Assembly (NCBI RefSeq): GCF_000003815.2
Contig: NC_049985.1
Span: forward strand, 3,108,970-3,172,969
DNA: 64,000 nucleotides
Source of the DNA: Branchiostoma floridae
Taxonomy: Eukaryota > Chordata > Leptocardii > Amphioxiformes > Branchiostomatidae
Direction of reading: 5' to 3'
In this document: in pieces, positions 48,054 through 57,537 of the stretch
How positions within the stretch are numbered: the first letter of the stretch is position 1
Layout: each line of letters starts with the position of its first letter
The notes under the pieces: generated by a model
Databases searched by the model: none
What the model was told of the DNA's origin: nothing
Seen by the model: the letters and a program-made list of their open reading frames with translations, nothing else
Made by a program: the position numbers and the translations under genes

Positions 48054-48947
48054 GTAGAGACTAGACCTATCGGCCTACACCGCCTGTAATCCTTTCATAC
48101 GACACCTGTTGTCCTTGCTGCACGCAGGGGGATATGTATTAAACACCTGTTCTGATATCTGGGATTCAAAGAGAGATGCAGAAACAAAAGACTGCCGGCG
48201 TTTTCATTATCGACATTTGACGTCAGACTTTTAATGACGCGGGAAAATATCAGACGTCAGTAGACACGATGTAAGACGTTCACCACAAAGAAGGGACCCC
48301 CAAAGACGCCGAAACGCCCGTTTGTCGAGAATTAAGCAATAACTGAGCCGCTTCATATAGAAAAGGCGTTTTTTTTTACTACATATTAAACATCTGTTGC
48401 AGTGTGTATTTTCTATGAGAATTCGACTGAAATGGAATAATTTCAATTTCGTTTGTAAGAAAGGATATGTCATATCCGCCCATACAAATGTATTAACCAC
48501 TTGTAACAACATGGATTCTGGAGTTTTAAAAAACTTATTTGAAGATCAAAGGAATACATATTATACTTATTATAAAACATGAAATGGGGAAGGCGGGGCG
48601 AAACTCCCTCCCATGGCAAACTCCTTTCTACGCGGCAAACTTCCATCCCGGCATTAGAAAACCCCGCGCGAAGTCTGAGAAGGAGACTACACCGCTCGTG
48701 TTATACATGTACATTGTAGCAAGAATTCCTTGGCGCATATGCCTTTCTAGTCTCTAATCGCATATGCCTCTCTACTTATTGCATAGATCAGATGTGTTAT
48801 ATAGCAAGTCCTTCTTATTGGGAGGATTAACTTCTTCCAAGGAGGCTATTTTAACCCCCTTGCTTCTTCAGTGGCCATGAGGTGGCTGACCGGTCGCTAT
48901 ACAGGTAAGGGCACACTTGTTACACCTATGACGTTGCGGCGGAAGGT

Positions 48948-49081
48948 TAGACTCTACCAGGCTTCGTGGATCGGTGGTCTAATTGTTGAAATTGGACAAA
49001 TAGAATCTATAGTACGCAAGGGGAGTTAGCCGGCCAGAAGAGTACGTGATTCTACCGATCCACGGAGCCTGGTAGAGGCTA
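48948..49081. mobile_element. CTCTACCAGGCTCC-family MITE with 9-bp duplication
   Basis: The left end TAGACTCTACCAGGCTTCGT and the right end GAGCCTGGTAGAGGCTA pair in inverse orientation, together with GGATCGGT/ACCGATCC inside. GCGGAAGGT flanks both sides exactly (48939-48947 and 49082-49090). A 9-bp duplication is typical of Mutator-like elements. At 134 bp it is nonautonomous. Confidence 0.8.
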
Positions 49082-49329
49082 GCGGAAGGTAGGGTTACGG
49101 ACACCACAGTAAACAGCACGCCACGTGCGAACTTCCCATGACGTGTTTTTGGTTGCGCTCACTTCACCTGAAGTGGTCCCTTCCTCAACTCCTGTCAGGG
49201 TACAAAGACCCATGCATGCTTTCCTGACCCCAGTGTCAACAAATCAAACTCCAAGTGTTTGCAAAGACACGTTAATCTTCTTAATTAAAGTATTAAGGGA
49301 TAAACCCCACTTGAAGGGAAGTAGTGTAA

Positions 49330-49512
49330 TCTCCAAGCAGATCCTACGGTAGCATAAGATAGTATCAAAAGCCGGCACAGGAGTGAAGCCGGCTTAGGAG
49401 TGTGTTTCGCTACCGGGGCAAATGTATGCATCTTGGCTGACTTCACTCCTTGGCCAGTTTAGTACTATCTTATCATCATCTATCTTATGCCATCGTAGGA
49501 TCTGCTTAAAGA
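49330..49512. mobile_element. TCTCCAAGCAGATC-family MITE, copy B
   Basis: It begins TCTCCAAGCAGATCCTACGG and ends 'cgtaggatctgcttaaaga'. The arms include 'ataagatagtatcaaaagcc' and 'tagtactatcttat'. The right end carries a small local repeat (tcttatcatcatctatcttat). Confidence 0.75.
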
Positions 49513-50039
49513 TTCGAAGTAGTGTACATTAGACTCTATGATGGCAGGAATTGAGTATCTCGTTTATGTAAAACAAGAGAGTCTTTTTGTAAGCACTTCA
49601 GAACGCATATCACCGTTACTTCCTCAGGACGTTTAGGCAGTAAGACATAAAGAAAACAGCACAAAATAGAAAGTCCGATAAACACGCCTAAAAAACGTCA
49701 AAACAACCGTAGCCGAACCTCTGCTTGGAGAGTAGGGACAGGCGGACCCCTGTACTTTATTGACAACACATGCCCTACTCCTACACACGATTTTGGCTAG
49801 TCTCCAAAGTTCCAAAGTGGTTGGATACAGGAAGATTGTGATCTTCTTTTGATTTGCCTCGTTCGTTCTGACATTTCTAAGACATCTAAAACCTATTGGA
49901 AAACTGCAATGCAAAACCTGTAATCACACACATATAAAATCATTTATTTACCAACACAAATTCACAAACCAGCTCTCCAAAACAGAACACACCCCTGCAG
50001 ACTCTGAGAACGAGAACGCATTTCTTTACTCCCCAAGGA

Positions 50040-50249
50040 TTTCCAAGCAGATGTTAACGTTACATTGTAAGATCCGACTTGTTTTGTTTGTCAGTTAGGC
50101 ATTTTGTCAGCCTTTCGATTTTGTCAGTTTCTCCGAGTGCATATTGGTATAACGATGTTAGACAAACACGCCCCAAGAAAAACGGACGAAACATAAAAAC
50201 TTGTAAAAAGAAGATCAGAAGAAGCCGTCGTCTAACCTCTGCTTGGAGA
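50040..50249. mobile_element. MITE upstream of zinc-finger copy 1
   Basis: The left end 'ttccaagcagatgttaac' and right end 'gtctaacctctgcttggaga' form inverted ends. The equivalent element lies at 55899-56104 upstream of copy 2, in the same orientation and context (both preceded by 'ctctgagaacgagaac'-like text). It was therefore present before the gene duplication. Confidence 0.65.
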
Positions 50250-50251
50250 GT

Positions 50252-50337
50252 AACGGTTTATATTCTGGGAACGAGTCCTAGGATCGAGTCGCGATCGGAT
50301 AGCGGGACGCGCGGGGAGAGTTCACCACCGATTTGAG
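50252..50337 (+). promoter_or_regulatory. Probable promoter/noncoding first exon, zinc-finger copy 1
   Basis: Directly after the MITE, CpG-rich sequence ('gggaacgagtcctaggatcg', 'gcgggacgcgcggggagagt') ends at TTTGAG|GTAGAA. Copy 2 keeps the same block and the GT (TTTGAG|GTACAA at 56179/56180) despite divergence on either side, as expected of a first exon and donor. The inference is that this exon splices to the coding exon at 51476. Transcript evidence would decide. Confidence 0.4.
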
Positions 50338-50771
50338 GTAGAAATCTTACAATTTATGTCTAAATGTTCCCCCAAGTGATATTAAAAGCAATAGATAGGT
50401 TCATTGGTAGTTATAGTCACTGAAATGGGACAGGGATGTGTGAGAGTGTGATGTTAGAGCTCGGCTGTGGCTTGTGATGTGGTAGTAGTGGTGTGGGCGA
50501 GGTCAAAATTATCCGAATCTTACAAAAACAACTCGTATTTTCGCGAAGTTCATCTGTATTTTGCTGCTCCACAGTCCTAATCCTCTACTTATAACGTTGC
50601 CCAGATATTCCCTGATATGTGTAGATCATCTGGAAATGAGTACTGGCTCTAGAAATGTCATGATTATCTGTGTTTGTACAATAAAAAGTTAGCTGTTTTC
50701 TGCATGTGTTTATGGGGCATTCTTTAGCTGTTTTGGCAACGCCTCTGGAGCGATGCCTCGAAATGACATCC

Positions 50772-51170
50772 GATATCTGGAAGGCGTTATACGTAGAGGA
50801 TCAGAACTGCAGTTGCAACAAACTACAAATGAAAATATAAGTTGTCGAAAGTCAAAGTTGTTCTTATGACATTCTGATAATTTCACCTCCCACAAGTCGC
50901 ATGCCACATTCTATCTCTAATGTGGTCAATAACCTATGCCATATCACAGATGGAGAAGTTTTAGCCATAGCAGACAAAGTTCCAGCGATGCTAGTACTAG
51001 TACTAGTACTATGCCATATCACAGATGGAGAAGTTTTAGCCTGGAACTTTGTCTGCTATGGCAAGCAGAATGTCATAAGAACAACTTTGACTTTCGACAA
51101 CTTATATTTTCATTTGTAGTTTGTTGCAACTGCAGTTCTGATCCTCTACGTATAACGCCTTCCAGATATC
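50772..51170. repeat. Perfect 105-bp inverted repeat in the intron of copy 1
   Basis: Bases 50772-50876 (starting gatatctggaaggcgttata) and 51066-51170 (ending tataacgccttccagatatc) are exact reverse complements, separated by 189 bases. Inside the spacer a 31-bp direct repeat (50936-50966 and 51011-51041, starting atgccatatcacagatggag) and an 18-bp inverted pair (50967-50984, 51042-51059) add further folding. Copy 2 has only one related block (about 56390-56600), so the rearrangement is specific to copy 1 and recent. Confidence 0.9.
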
Positions 51171-51475
51171 CTCTGATATATATATGCGTCATCGGAAATG
51201 CATATTGGCTCCAGAAATACTGTGTTTGTATGATAGAAAGTTTTCTGTGTGTCTTTGTTGGGGTGAGGGGCATGCTTTTGCATTTTTGGTAAGGTAATTG
51301 CATCTGAGGCTGCTGTTTGACTACATGTGTAGCTCACATTCAACAATCAATTCATTGTTTGCATGTCATGGGTAGAAGTTAACTGTGTTTTACTTCATGA
51401 TTTCAAGCAAAATGGCATAATTTGTTGTTCAATAATGATTTACACCAAAATTTGCATATCTTTCTTCCCTAACAG

Positions 51476-53155
51476 ATGGAAGATCCCAGCTTCAGACAGC
51501 GTGGAACAAAGCCCTACATGTGTGGGGAGTGTGGGCACAGGACAGGTCACAAGTGTGAATTATCCAGACACATGAGAACCCATACAGGGGAAAGACCCTA
51601 CAAGTGTGACCAGTGTGACTATGCTGCAGCACAGAAGGCCCATTTGGACCATCACTATCTTGCTAAACACACAAGTCAGAAATCCTACATTTGTGATGAG
51701 TGTGGGTACAAGACAGCGGTAAAGTCGAACCTATCCCGACATGTACGAATTCATACAGGCAAAAAACCCTACAAGTGCGACCAGTGTGACTATTCTGCAG
51801 CACGGAAATATCATTTGGACAGGCATCGAGCAAAACATACCGGAGAGAAACCCTTCAAGTGTGACCAGTGTGACTATTCTGCAGCACAGAAATCCAGTTT
51901 GGACAAACATCTAGCAAAACACACTGGTGAGAACCTCTACATATGTGATGAGTGTGGGTACAAGACAGCCGAAAAGTCGAACTTGTCCAGCCATGTCCGA
52001 CTTCATACTGGCAAAAAACCCTACAAGTGCGACCAGTGTGACTATTCTGCAGCATGGAAAGCCAGTTTGAACTATCACCATCTTGCTAAACACACAAGTG
52101 AGAAACCCTACGTTTGTGATGAGTGTGGGTACAGGACAGCTTGCAGGTCTACCCTGGCTAGACACATCATGAGAACCCATACAGGGGAGAAACCCTACAA
52201 GTGCGACCAGTGTGACTATTCTGCAGCACAGAAAGCCAGTTTGGACCTTCACCATCTCGCTAAGCACACAAATGAGAAATCCTACATTTGTGATGAGTGT
52301 GGGTACAAGACAGTGGTAAAGTCGAACCTATCCCAACATGTACGAATTCATACTGGGGAAAAACCCTACAAGTGTGACCAGTGTGACTATTCTGCAGCAC
52401 AGAAAGTCAGTTTGCAGGAACATCTAGCAAAACACACAGGTGAAAAACTCTACGTTTGTGATGAGTGTGGGTACAAGACAGTGGTAAAGTCAAACCTATC
52501 CCGACATGTTCGAATTCATACAGGGGAAAAACCCTACAAGTGTGACCAGTGTGACTACTCTGCAGCACGGAAATGCAGTTTGGACCTTCACCATCTCGCT
52601 AAGCACACTGGTGAAAACCTCTACGTTTGTGATGAGTGTGAATACAAGACATCACTTAAGTCGAACCTATCCCAACATATACGAATTCATACAGGGGAAA
52701 AACCCTACAAGTGTGACCAGTGTGACTTTTCTGCAGCACAGAAATGCAGTTTAGACCAACATCTCGCTAAACACACAGGTGAAAACCTTTACGTTTGTGA
52801 TGAGTGTGGGTACAAGACAGGACTAAAGTCGAACCTATCCCGACATGTACGAATTCATACAGGGGAGAAACCCTACAAGTGTGACCAGTGTGACTATTCT
52901 GCAGCACGGAAAGCCCATTTGGACCAACATCTAGCAAAGCACACAGGTGAGAAATCCTACGTTTGTGATGAGTGTGGGTACAGGACAGCTATAAAGTCTT
53001 GCCTATCCCAACATGTACAAATTCATACTGGGGAAAAGCCCTACAAGTGCGACCAGTGTGAGTATTCTGCAGCACAGAAATCCCATTTGGACCGGCACCG
53101 TCTTGCTAAGCACACAAGTGAGAAATCCTACCATGTGGGTACAGGACAGCTCTAA
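51476..53155 (+). CDS. C2H2 zinc-finger protein, 19 fingers (tandem copy 1)
   Basis: The single open coding exon starts with ATG immediately after a clear acceptor (tttcttccctaacag); the same ATG-after-AG layout occurs in copy 2, supporting the start. It has 559 residues: a 12-residue leader (MEDPSFRQRGTK), then 19 consecutive C2H2 fingers joined by TGEKP-type linkers, then nine out-of-frame residues. Fingers alternate between CDQCDYSAA...LAKHT and CDECGYKT...RIHTG types, so the repeating unit is about 56 residues. Finger 8 has an extra residue (HIMRTH, H-x4-H). Such proteins bind DNA in the nucleus as transcription regulators; no KRAB, SCAN, BTB or ZAD domain is encoded here. The C-terminus is truncated by a net 10-nt deletion near 53141, after which finger-like sequence continues out of frame. 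Confidence 0.92.
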   Translation: MEDPSFRQRGTKPYMCGECGHRTGHKCELSRHMRTHTGERPYKCDQCDYAAAQKAHLDHHYLAKHTSQKSYICDECGYKTAVKSNLSRHVRIHTGKKPYKCDQCDYSAARKYHLDRHRAKHTGEKPFKCDQCDYSAAQKSSLDKHLAKHTGENLYICDECGYKTAEKSNLSSHVRLHTGKKPYKCDQCDYSAAWKASLNYHHLAKHTSEKPYVCDECGYRTACRSTLARHIMRTHTGEKPYKCDQCDYSAAQKASLDLHHLAKHTNEKSYICDECGYKTVVKSNLSQHVRIHTGEKPYKCDQCDYSAAQKVSLQEHLAKHTGEKLYVCDECGYKTVVKSNLSRHVRIHTGEKPYKCDQCDYSAARKCSLDLHHLAKHTGENLYVCDECEYKTSLKSNLSQHIRIHTGEKPYKCDQCDFSAAQKCSLDQHLAKHTGENLYVCDECGYKTGLKSNLSRHVRIHTGEKPYKCDQCDYSAARKAHLDQHLAKHTGEKSYVCDECGYRTAIKSCLSQHVQIHTGEKPYKCDQCEYSAAQKSHLDRHRLAKHTSEKSYHVGTGQL

Positions 53156-53600
53156 AGTTTTGTCTATCCTGGCACATTCGAATTCATACTCGGGGAAAAA
53201 ACCCTACAAGTGCGACCAGACTATTCTGCAACAAGGAAATCCAGGTTAGACTGTCATCATCGTGCTAAACACATTCATATGTGACAAGTGAGGATATACA
53301 AGACAGCGGAAATGTTGAACCAACATGTGTAAAACTGTAAGTTTATCTAGGGGAAAAAGCCTATAACTGTGGCCAGCGTGACTATCCTGCAGCCTTGTAT
53401 TGAAATCCAGTTTGGACAACGATATAAAGCAAAGCATACTTAACAAAAAACCTAGATACTTGGGGTATACTCTATACAGGACAGCTCTAAAGTTCAGCTG
53501 ATAGCTGAAGGAGGAACATGAGGTCTCATACATGGAAAAGCCCTACAACAAGTTGGACCAGTGGGAATATTCTGCAGCACAAAAAACACCATCATCAAGC
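53156..53600 (+). pseudogene. Decayed C-terminal fingers of copy 1
   Basis: After the stop, finger text continues in shifting frames: 'cattcgaattcatactcggg', 'aaaaaccctacaagtgcgac', 'actattctgcaacaaggaaa', 'tgtggccagcgtgactatcc', 'aatattctgcagcacaaa'. About three to four fingers once followed. Several small indels and stops show relaxed constraint. It now acts as 3' UTR, if transcribed. Confidence 0.8.
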
Positions 53601-53684
53601 ACTTCTCAGAAACATGGAAGACAGATAAGATCTGTTCTACCACATATGACAACTGCTACAGAAAAACTTGAAATTATAGACATA

Positions 53685-54262
53685 CGAGGGGCGTTCAATA
53701 AGTAATAACTCTGACTCATTTCCCATAGAAGGAGATTAATGAAACTTGGCACAGTTATTAGTCTTTCTCTTCATAGGAACCACCCAGAGTTATGCATTTC
53801 TCCCATCGTTTGATGCAGCTCTGGACACCGTTTTTGTAGGACACCCCAGGTTGGTCCTCCAACAGATGCCTCATCAATGGCAGAAGAGGAACGACCAGGT
53901 CTGGGAGCTGTTTCCACAGACTTGCGGCCATGTTTGAATTCAGGATGCCAGCGTTTTACAAGGTCATATGATGGGGCATCATCACCATAAGTTTCTTTTA
54001 TTTCATCAAAAGTCTCCTTTGGTGTGCGTCCTTTCAAGTACAAAAACCGGATCACTGCGCGACACTCAACTGGCTCCATTTCACACCTGGTCCATTTCAC
54101 ACCGAACTCAGTTCAAACACCAGTAAATCAGAAACCACAATTAGTTCAGAGCTCTTTTTTTCAACATAAACTGTAGAGATATGAATCATTACACATACAA
54201 AATTTCATCTAGATCAGACAACTGGAAGTTGGTCAGAGTTATTACTTATTGAATGCCCCTCG
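53685..54262 (-). mobile_element. Mariner-family deletion derivative with TA duplication
   Basis: The ends CGAGGGGCGTTCAATAAGTA and TACTTATTGAATGCCCCTCG are inverse copies with one mismatch over more than 30 bases. TA stands on both sides (53683-53684, 54263-54264). The element is 578 bp, against about 1.3 kb for a complete mariner, and carries only the two ends of a transposase gene on the minus strand. It is absent from the corresponding place behind copy 2, so it inserted after the duplication or was lost there. Confidence 0.9.
53758..54100 (-). pseudogene. Mariner transposase, internally deleted
   Basis: The N-terminal part reads through ECRAVIRFLYLKGRTPKETF and DAPSYDLVKRWHPEFKHGR to RPGRSSSAID, the helix-turn-helix DNA-binding region of mariner transposases. 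The C-terminal part is in a different frame: KNGVQSCIKRWEKCITLGG then SYEEKD and a stop, the family's usual C-terminus. The whole DDD catalytic core between them is deleted near 53860, with a frame change at the junction. It cannot encode an active enzyme, though its ends could be moved by a related active transposase. Confidence 0.88.
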
Positions 54263-54559
54263 TATGCACCACAGTATATCCTGCAAGTGTAATCCCTGCA
54301 GCTACTCAGTTTTATGGTCATGTTGGTTGTGAATACACTGGTGAACTGAAGTAGCCGGTGTATTTAATAATACTATTAATAGTGCAGAAGATTTCTCTCA
54401 AGGAAAAAAGTACATTTGGTAATGATTGACATCATGCAGAATTTGTGTGCATTAAGTTAAGATGATGCATAGACAAATTCTACATAACATCAAACATTAC
54501 CAAATGGACTTTTTATTCTTAGGGTGCCATGACTGGCAGGTGACATGTTCAATGATAAG

Positions 54560-55380
54560 ATATGAACCTAAGAATCATGAGAACATAATATATTTTACAA
54601 GTTAGAAATACAGACTTTTTTGTTTCCTAGAATCATTAACACTTAGCCAGGGATTAATGTTACAAGTTAGAAGGTCAGACTTTTTCCTTCTGTATATTTG
54701 ACCTTGTTTATTAACATTTCTTTCTTTCTTAGAATTATATAGTCACTATAACATGGCCAAATTACAAGTCAGATGTTCAGACTTGTTTTAGTTTATACAT
54801 GATATTTTTGTTAACTGTTGTTTCTTAGAATCATTCTTAAGATGAACTTATTGTTGAATGACCATCTAACCTACAAGTTAGATGGTCAGACTTTTTCATG
54901 TTTAAACCCAGTATTTTGTATTAACATTTTTTTGTTTTGTTTCTTAGAGCCATCAGACCTTAGCCTAATTACAAGTTCTATTATATGGTCAGGCTTTTTC
55001 TAGTTCACATCTGACTCTTTTTGTTAGCCAGGGTATTACAACCTAGATTGTCTGAGCTTTTCTTGTGTAAACCTGTTTTTTGTAAACCATTTTGTTTCCT
55101 AGAATGCTTAGACGCTAGCCAGTGATAAATTTCAAAAGTTCAATCGTCAGACCTTTTCTAGTTTACACCTTACATTAACCATTTCATTGATTTCTTAGCA
55201 TTAATAGAACTTCAGCCAAATTATATGTTGGATGTTAAGACCTTTCTCTTGTTTACCTGACCTTTGTTATTACAACTTTTGTGTCTTACTCTCATTAAAA
55301 CTTAGCCAAATGGCATGTTGGATGTGCAGATGTTTTCTTGTGTATAACTGATTTTTTGTTAACTATACTTTTATTACTTT
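54560..55380. repeat. Minisatellite behind zinc-finger copy 1, about 95-120 bp unit
   Basis: Phrases of the form 'tttcttagaatcattaga', 'acttagccaaattacaagtt', 'gatggtcagactttttc' and 'ttgtattaacattttttg' recur in order about eight times with substitutions and small indels. The same array type lies behind copy 2 (60040-60840), so it belongs to the duplicated unit. Confidence 0.85.
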
Positions 55381-55898
55381 TACACTGTTATGTAAGGCCA
55401 TGTTGATTTGATTATATGAATGACATCCATGCACGCATTACTTTTCGTCCATTTCCAAAAATTAAAAAAAAATTTGACCATACTGTAAATCATACAAAGC
55501 AGTTGTAAAATGAGCGCACATGTGCCTGAGATTGCAAAAGACCATCGGAAAACTTATACAGATGGCACAGAATGCCAAAGTAAATTCCAAAATCTAAGAT
55601 GATGTGAAAGAACAAAATTGAAAAATCTACTTTTCGGTATACAGTACCCTGTTTAGCCATTTCTTCAACTATCCTGACTTCTTCTTCCAACTGACGAGGA
55701 ATATGCAATGACCACTTTGATATCATACTGAAAGTAACTTTTTTTTTTAAACTTATTTTATTTGCACGCTCACATCAGTTTTGGGGTTCCAAGTTGATGT
55801 CATCCATATAATCAAATAAACATGGCCTAAAGCACTGCCGCTGTCGGGTACAGTCCACAGTGTGGGTACAGTCTGAGAACGAGAACACATTCCAAGGA
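55381..55898. other. Spacer between minisatellite and copy 2 upstream MITE
   Basis: AT-rich, with a pair of inverted stretches: 'ccatgttgatttgattatatg' (about 55398) and 'catataatcaaataaacatgg' (about 55805), both next to 'gatgtcat'/'atgacatc'. This suggests another foldback of about 430 bp. It contains an AATAAA (55814) that could serve copy 1 transcripts. No gene is seen. Confidence 0.45.
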
Positions 55899-56104
55899 TC
55901 TTCAAGCAGATGTTACGTTGTTGTAGGATCTGGATTGTTTGCTCGTCTTTTAGGCGTTATTTCGGCCTTTCAATTTTGTCAGTTTTTCTTTTTGTACATT
56001 GACCTAACAATATTAGACAGAGAAACAAAAAGAAAAACGAACTAAACAAGAAATCGCCTAAAAAGAAGACAAAAACAAGCTGAAGTCTAACCTCTGCTTG
56101 GAGA
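55899..56104. mobile_element. MITE upstream of zinc-finger copy 2
   Basis: It begins 'cttcaagcagatgttac' and ends 'gtctaacctctgcttggaga', with internal pairing (cttttaggcg against cgcctaaaaag). It is the counterpart of 50040-50249, so it is an orthologous insertion inherited through the gene duplication. Confidence 0.65.
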
Positions 56105-56179
56105 ATAACGGTCCATATCCTGGGAACGAGTTGCGAGCGGGTACTAGCGGGACGCCCTGGGAAAGTTCACCGGTTTGAG
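56105..56179 (+). promoter_or_regulatory. Probable promoter/noncoding first exon, zinc-finger copy 2
   Basis: The block 'cctgggaacgagttgcgagc' and 'gcgggacgccctgggaaagt' ends at TTTGAG|GTACAA and matches 50252-50337. The predicted intron to 57538 is 1358 bases. Evidence is conservation of the GT between paralogs only. Confidence 0.4.
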
Positions 56180-57098
56180 GTACAAATTTGATAAATTAAC
56201 GTGTCTAAAAGTTTGTCAAAGTGTTGTAACAGACAATATGGGATATATGGTAGATCTAGTCACTGAAATGGGACAGGGATGTGTGAAGTGTGATGTTAGA
56301 GCTCTGTTGTAGCTTGTGATGTGAGCGAGGTCATTATTTTCGAATCTTACAAAAACAACTCGTATTTTCGCGAAGTTTGTCCGTATTTTGTTGCCACCAC
56401 AGTTCTGCTCCTCTACTTGTAATGTCGTACAGATATCCCCTGATATGTGTAGACCATGTGAAATGTATATTGGCTCCAGAAATGTCATGATTATCTGTGT
56501 TTGTACGATAGAAAGTTTGCAGTTTTCTGCATGTATCTGTGGGGCATGAATGCCGCCATGATTTAGCTTTTTTGGCAACGCCTCTGGAGCGATGCCTTGA
56601 AACCGACATCCGTAAAACGTTACACTTTATATAGCAACGCACCAATGGAACGTTATCTACTATTACTAAGTTTTGTTGATCTGTGACATGGCTTAGGTTC
56701 ATTGAGCACATTATTGCTTCATTTGTTACAGTCTTACAGAAGGTGCAGGTCTGAACAAGCCGAATTGGGAGAGTTATGCACAGCTGTTTGTGACTTTGAA
56801 TTGGACAAAGGTATGGTTTTGACTTTGAGTGTGCATGTATAAAGGCTGAATCAACTTCATTGTCACAATAGAGTTATAGTTAATAAAATTATGATGATAT
56901 TTTTGACTATTTTTTGGGGGTTCTAAGTTGCTTTCTCAGAGAATGGCAAGTAATTTGACCAGAACAATCTATATAAAGTTACTGTATATTCACATATATC
57001 AGATGGAGAATTTTGTGATGGATTCTCCTATCAATGTCGACGGATGTGTAGGCAAGCCACCAGTCACTTGGGTCACTCTGGTCATGTTGGCCCCACGT

Positions 57099-57144
57099 CC
57101 TAACCTAGCCCTAGGCCTGGCCCTAGCCCCAACCCTAACCCTAA
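57099..57144. repeat. Short CCCTAA-like tract
   Basis: 'taacctagccctaggcctgg' followed by 'ccctagccccaaccctaacc' then 'ctaag' contains degenerate CCCTAA units. It could be a tiny interstitial telomere-like repeat or simple chance repeat expansion. Confidence 0.4.
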
Positions 57145-57537
57145 GTCTTTCCTTACTTGTCTCGGGTGGAAATGAATACATAACTTAGGTAAAGGCCCTC
57201 CCTTGGATAGGACGATAAATGGAAGTCCTGTAATCGGGGTGTTGGGCGAAGTTGACTGATCTGAGTTGGTAAATGATTGAGTCATCCTAATCCCTCGACA
57301 TTGTTCCACATGTTGTACATTCACAGTTGAAACCGTTCGGTGGAAAATAGCAAAAGAATAGAGCTGCCCACTATCAGTGATATCAACATTTCAGTTTTTG
57401 AAAATCAGCTACTCATAGTACTGTTTGACTACATGTGTAGCTCAGTTTCATTGTTTGCATGTCACGAGGAGAAATTATTTTTGCTTTAAATATTTCATTA
57501 TATCAAACAAAAGTAAAGAAGTCTTTTTTCCTTACAG

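Larger units (their letters stand above)
24481..50000. other. Gene-poor intergenic region dense in transposon relics
   Basis: Apart from the individually listed repeats and one weak candidate exon, I find no coding sequence with family similarity. Most open frames are repeat by-products or occur equally on both strands. The region changes character near 33-39 kb, where CpG-rich patches and C/G homopolymers appear, and again at 42-49 kb, where inverted-repeat elements are nested or adjacent. Confidence 0.6.

Noticed and set aside
51855-52267. Minus-strand open frames inside the zinc-finger exon
   Set aside because: Antisense shadows of repeated finger codons; the same frames recur in copy 2 at equivalent places.
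57099-57144. Former chromosome end
   Set aside because: Only a few degenerate CCCTAA units; too short to claim a fusion or telomere.
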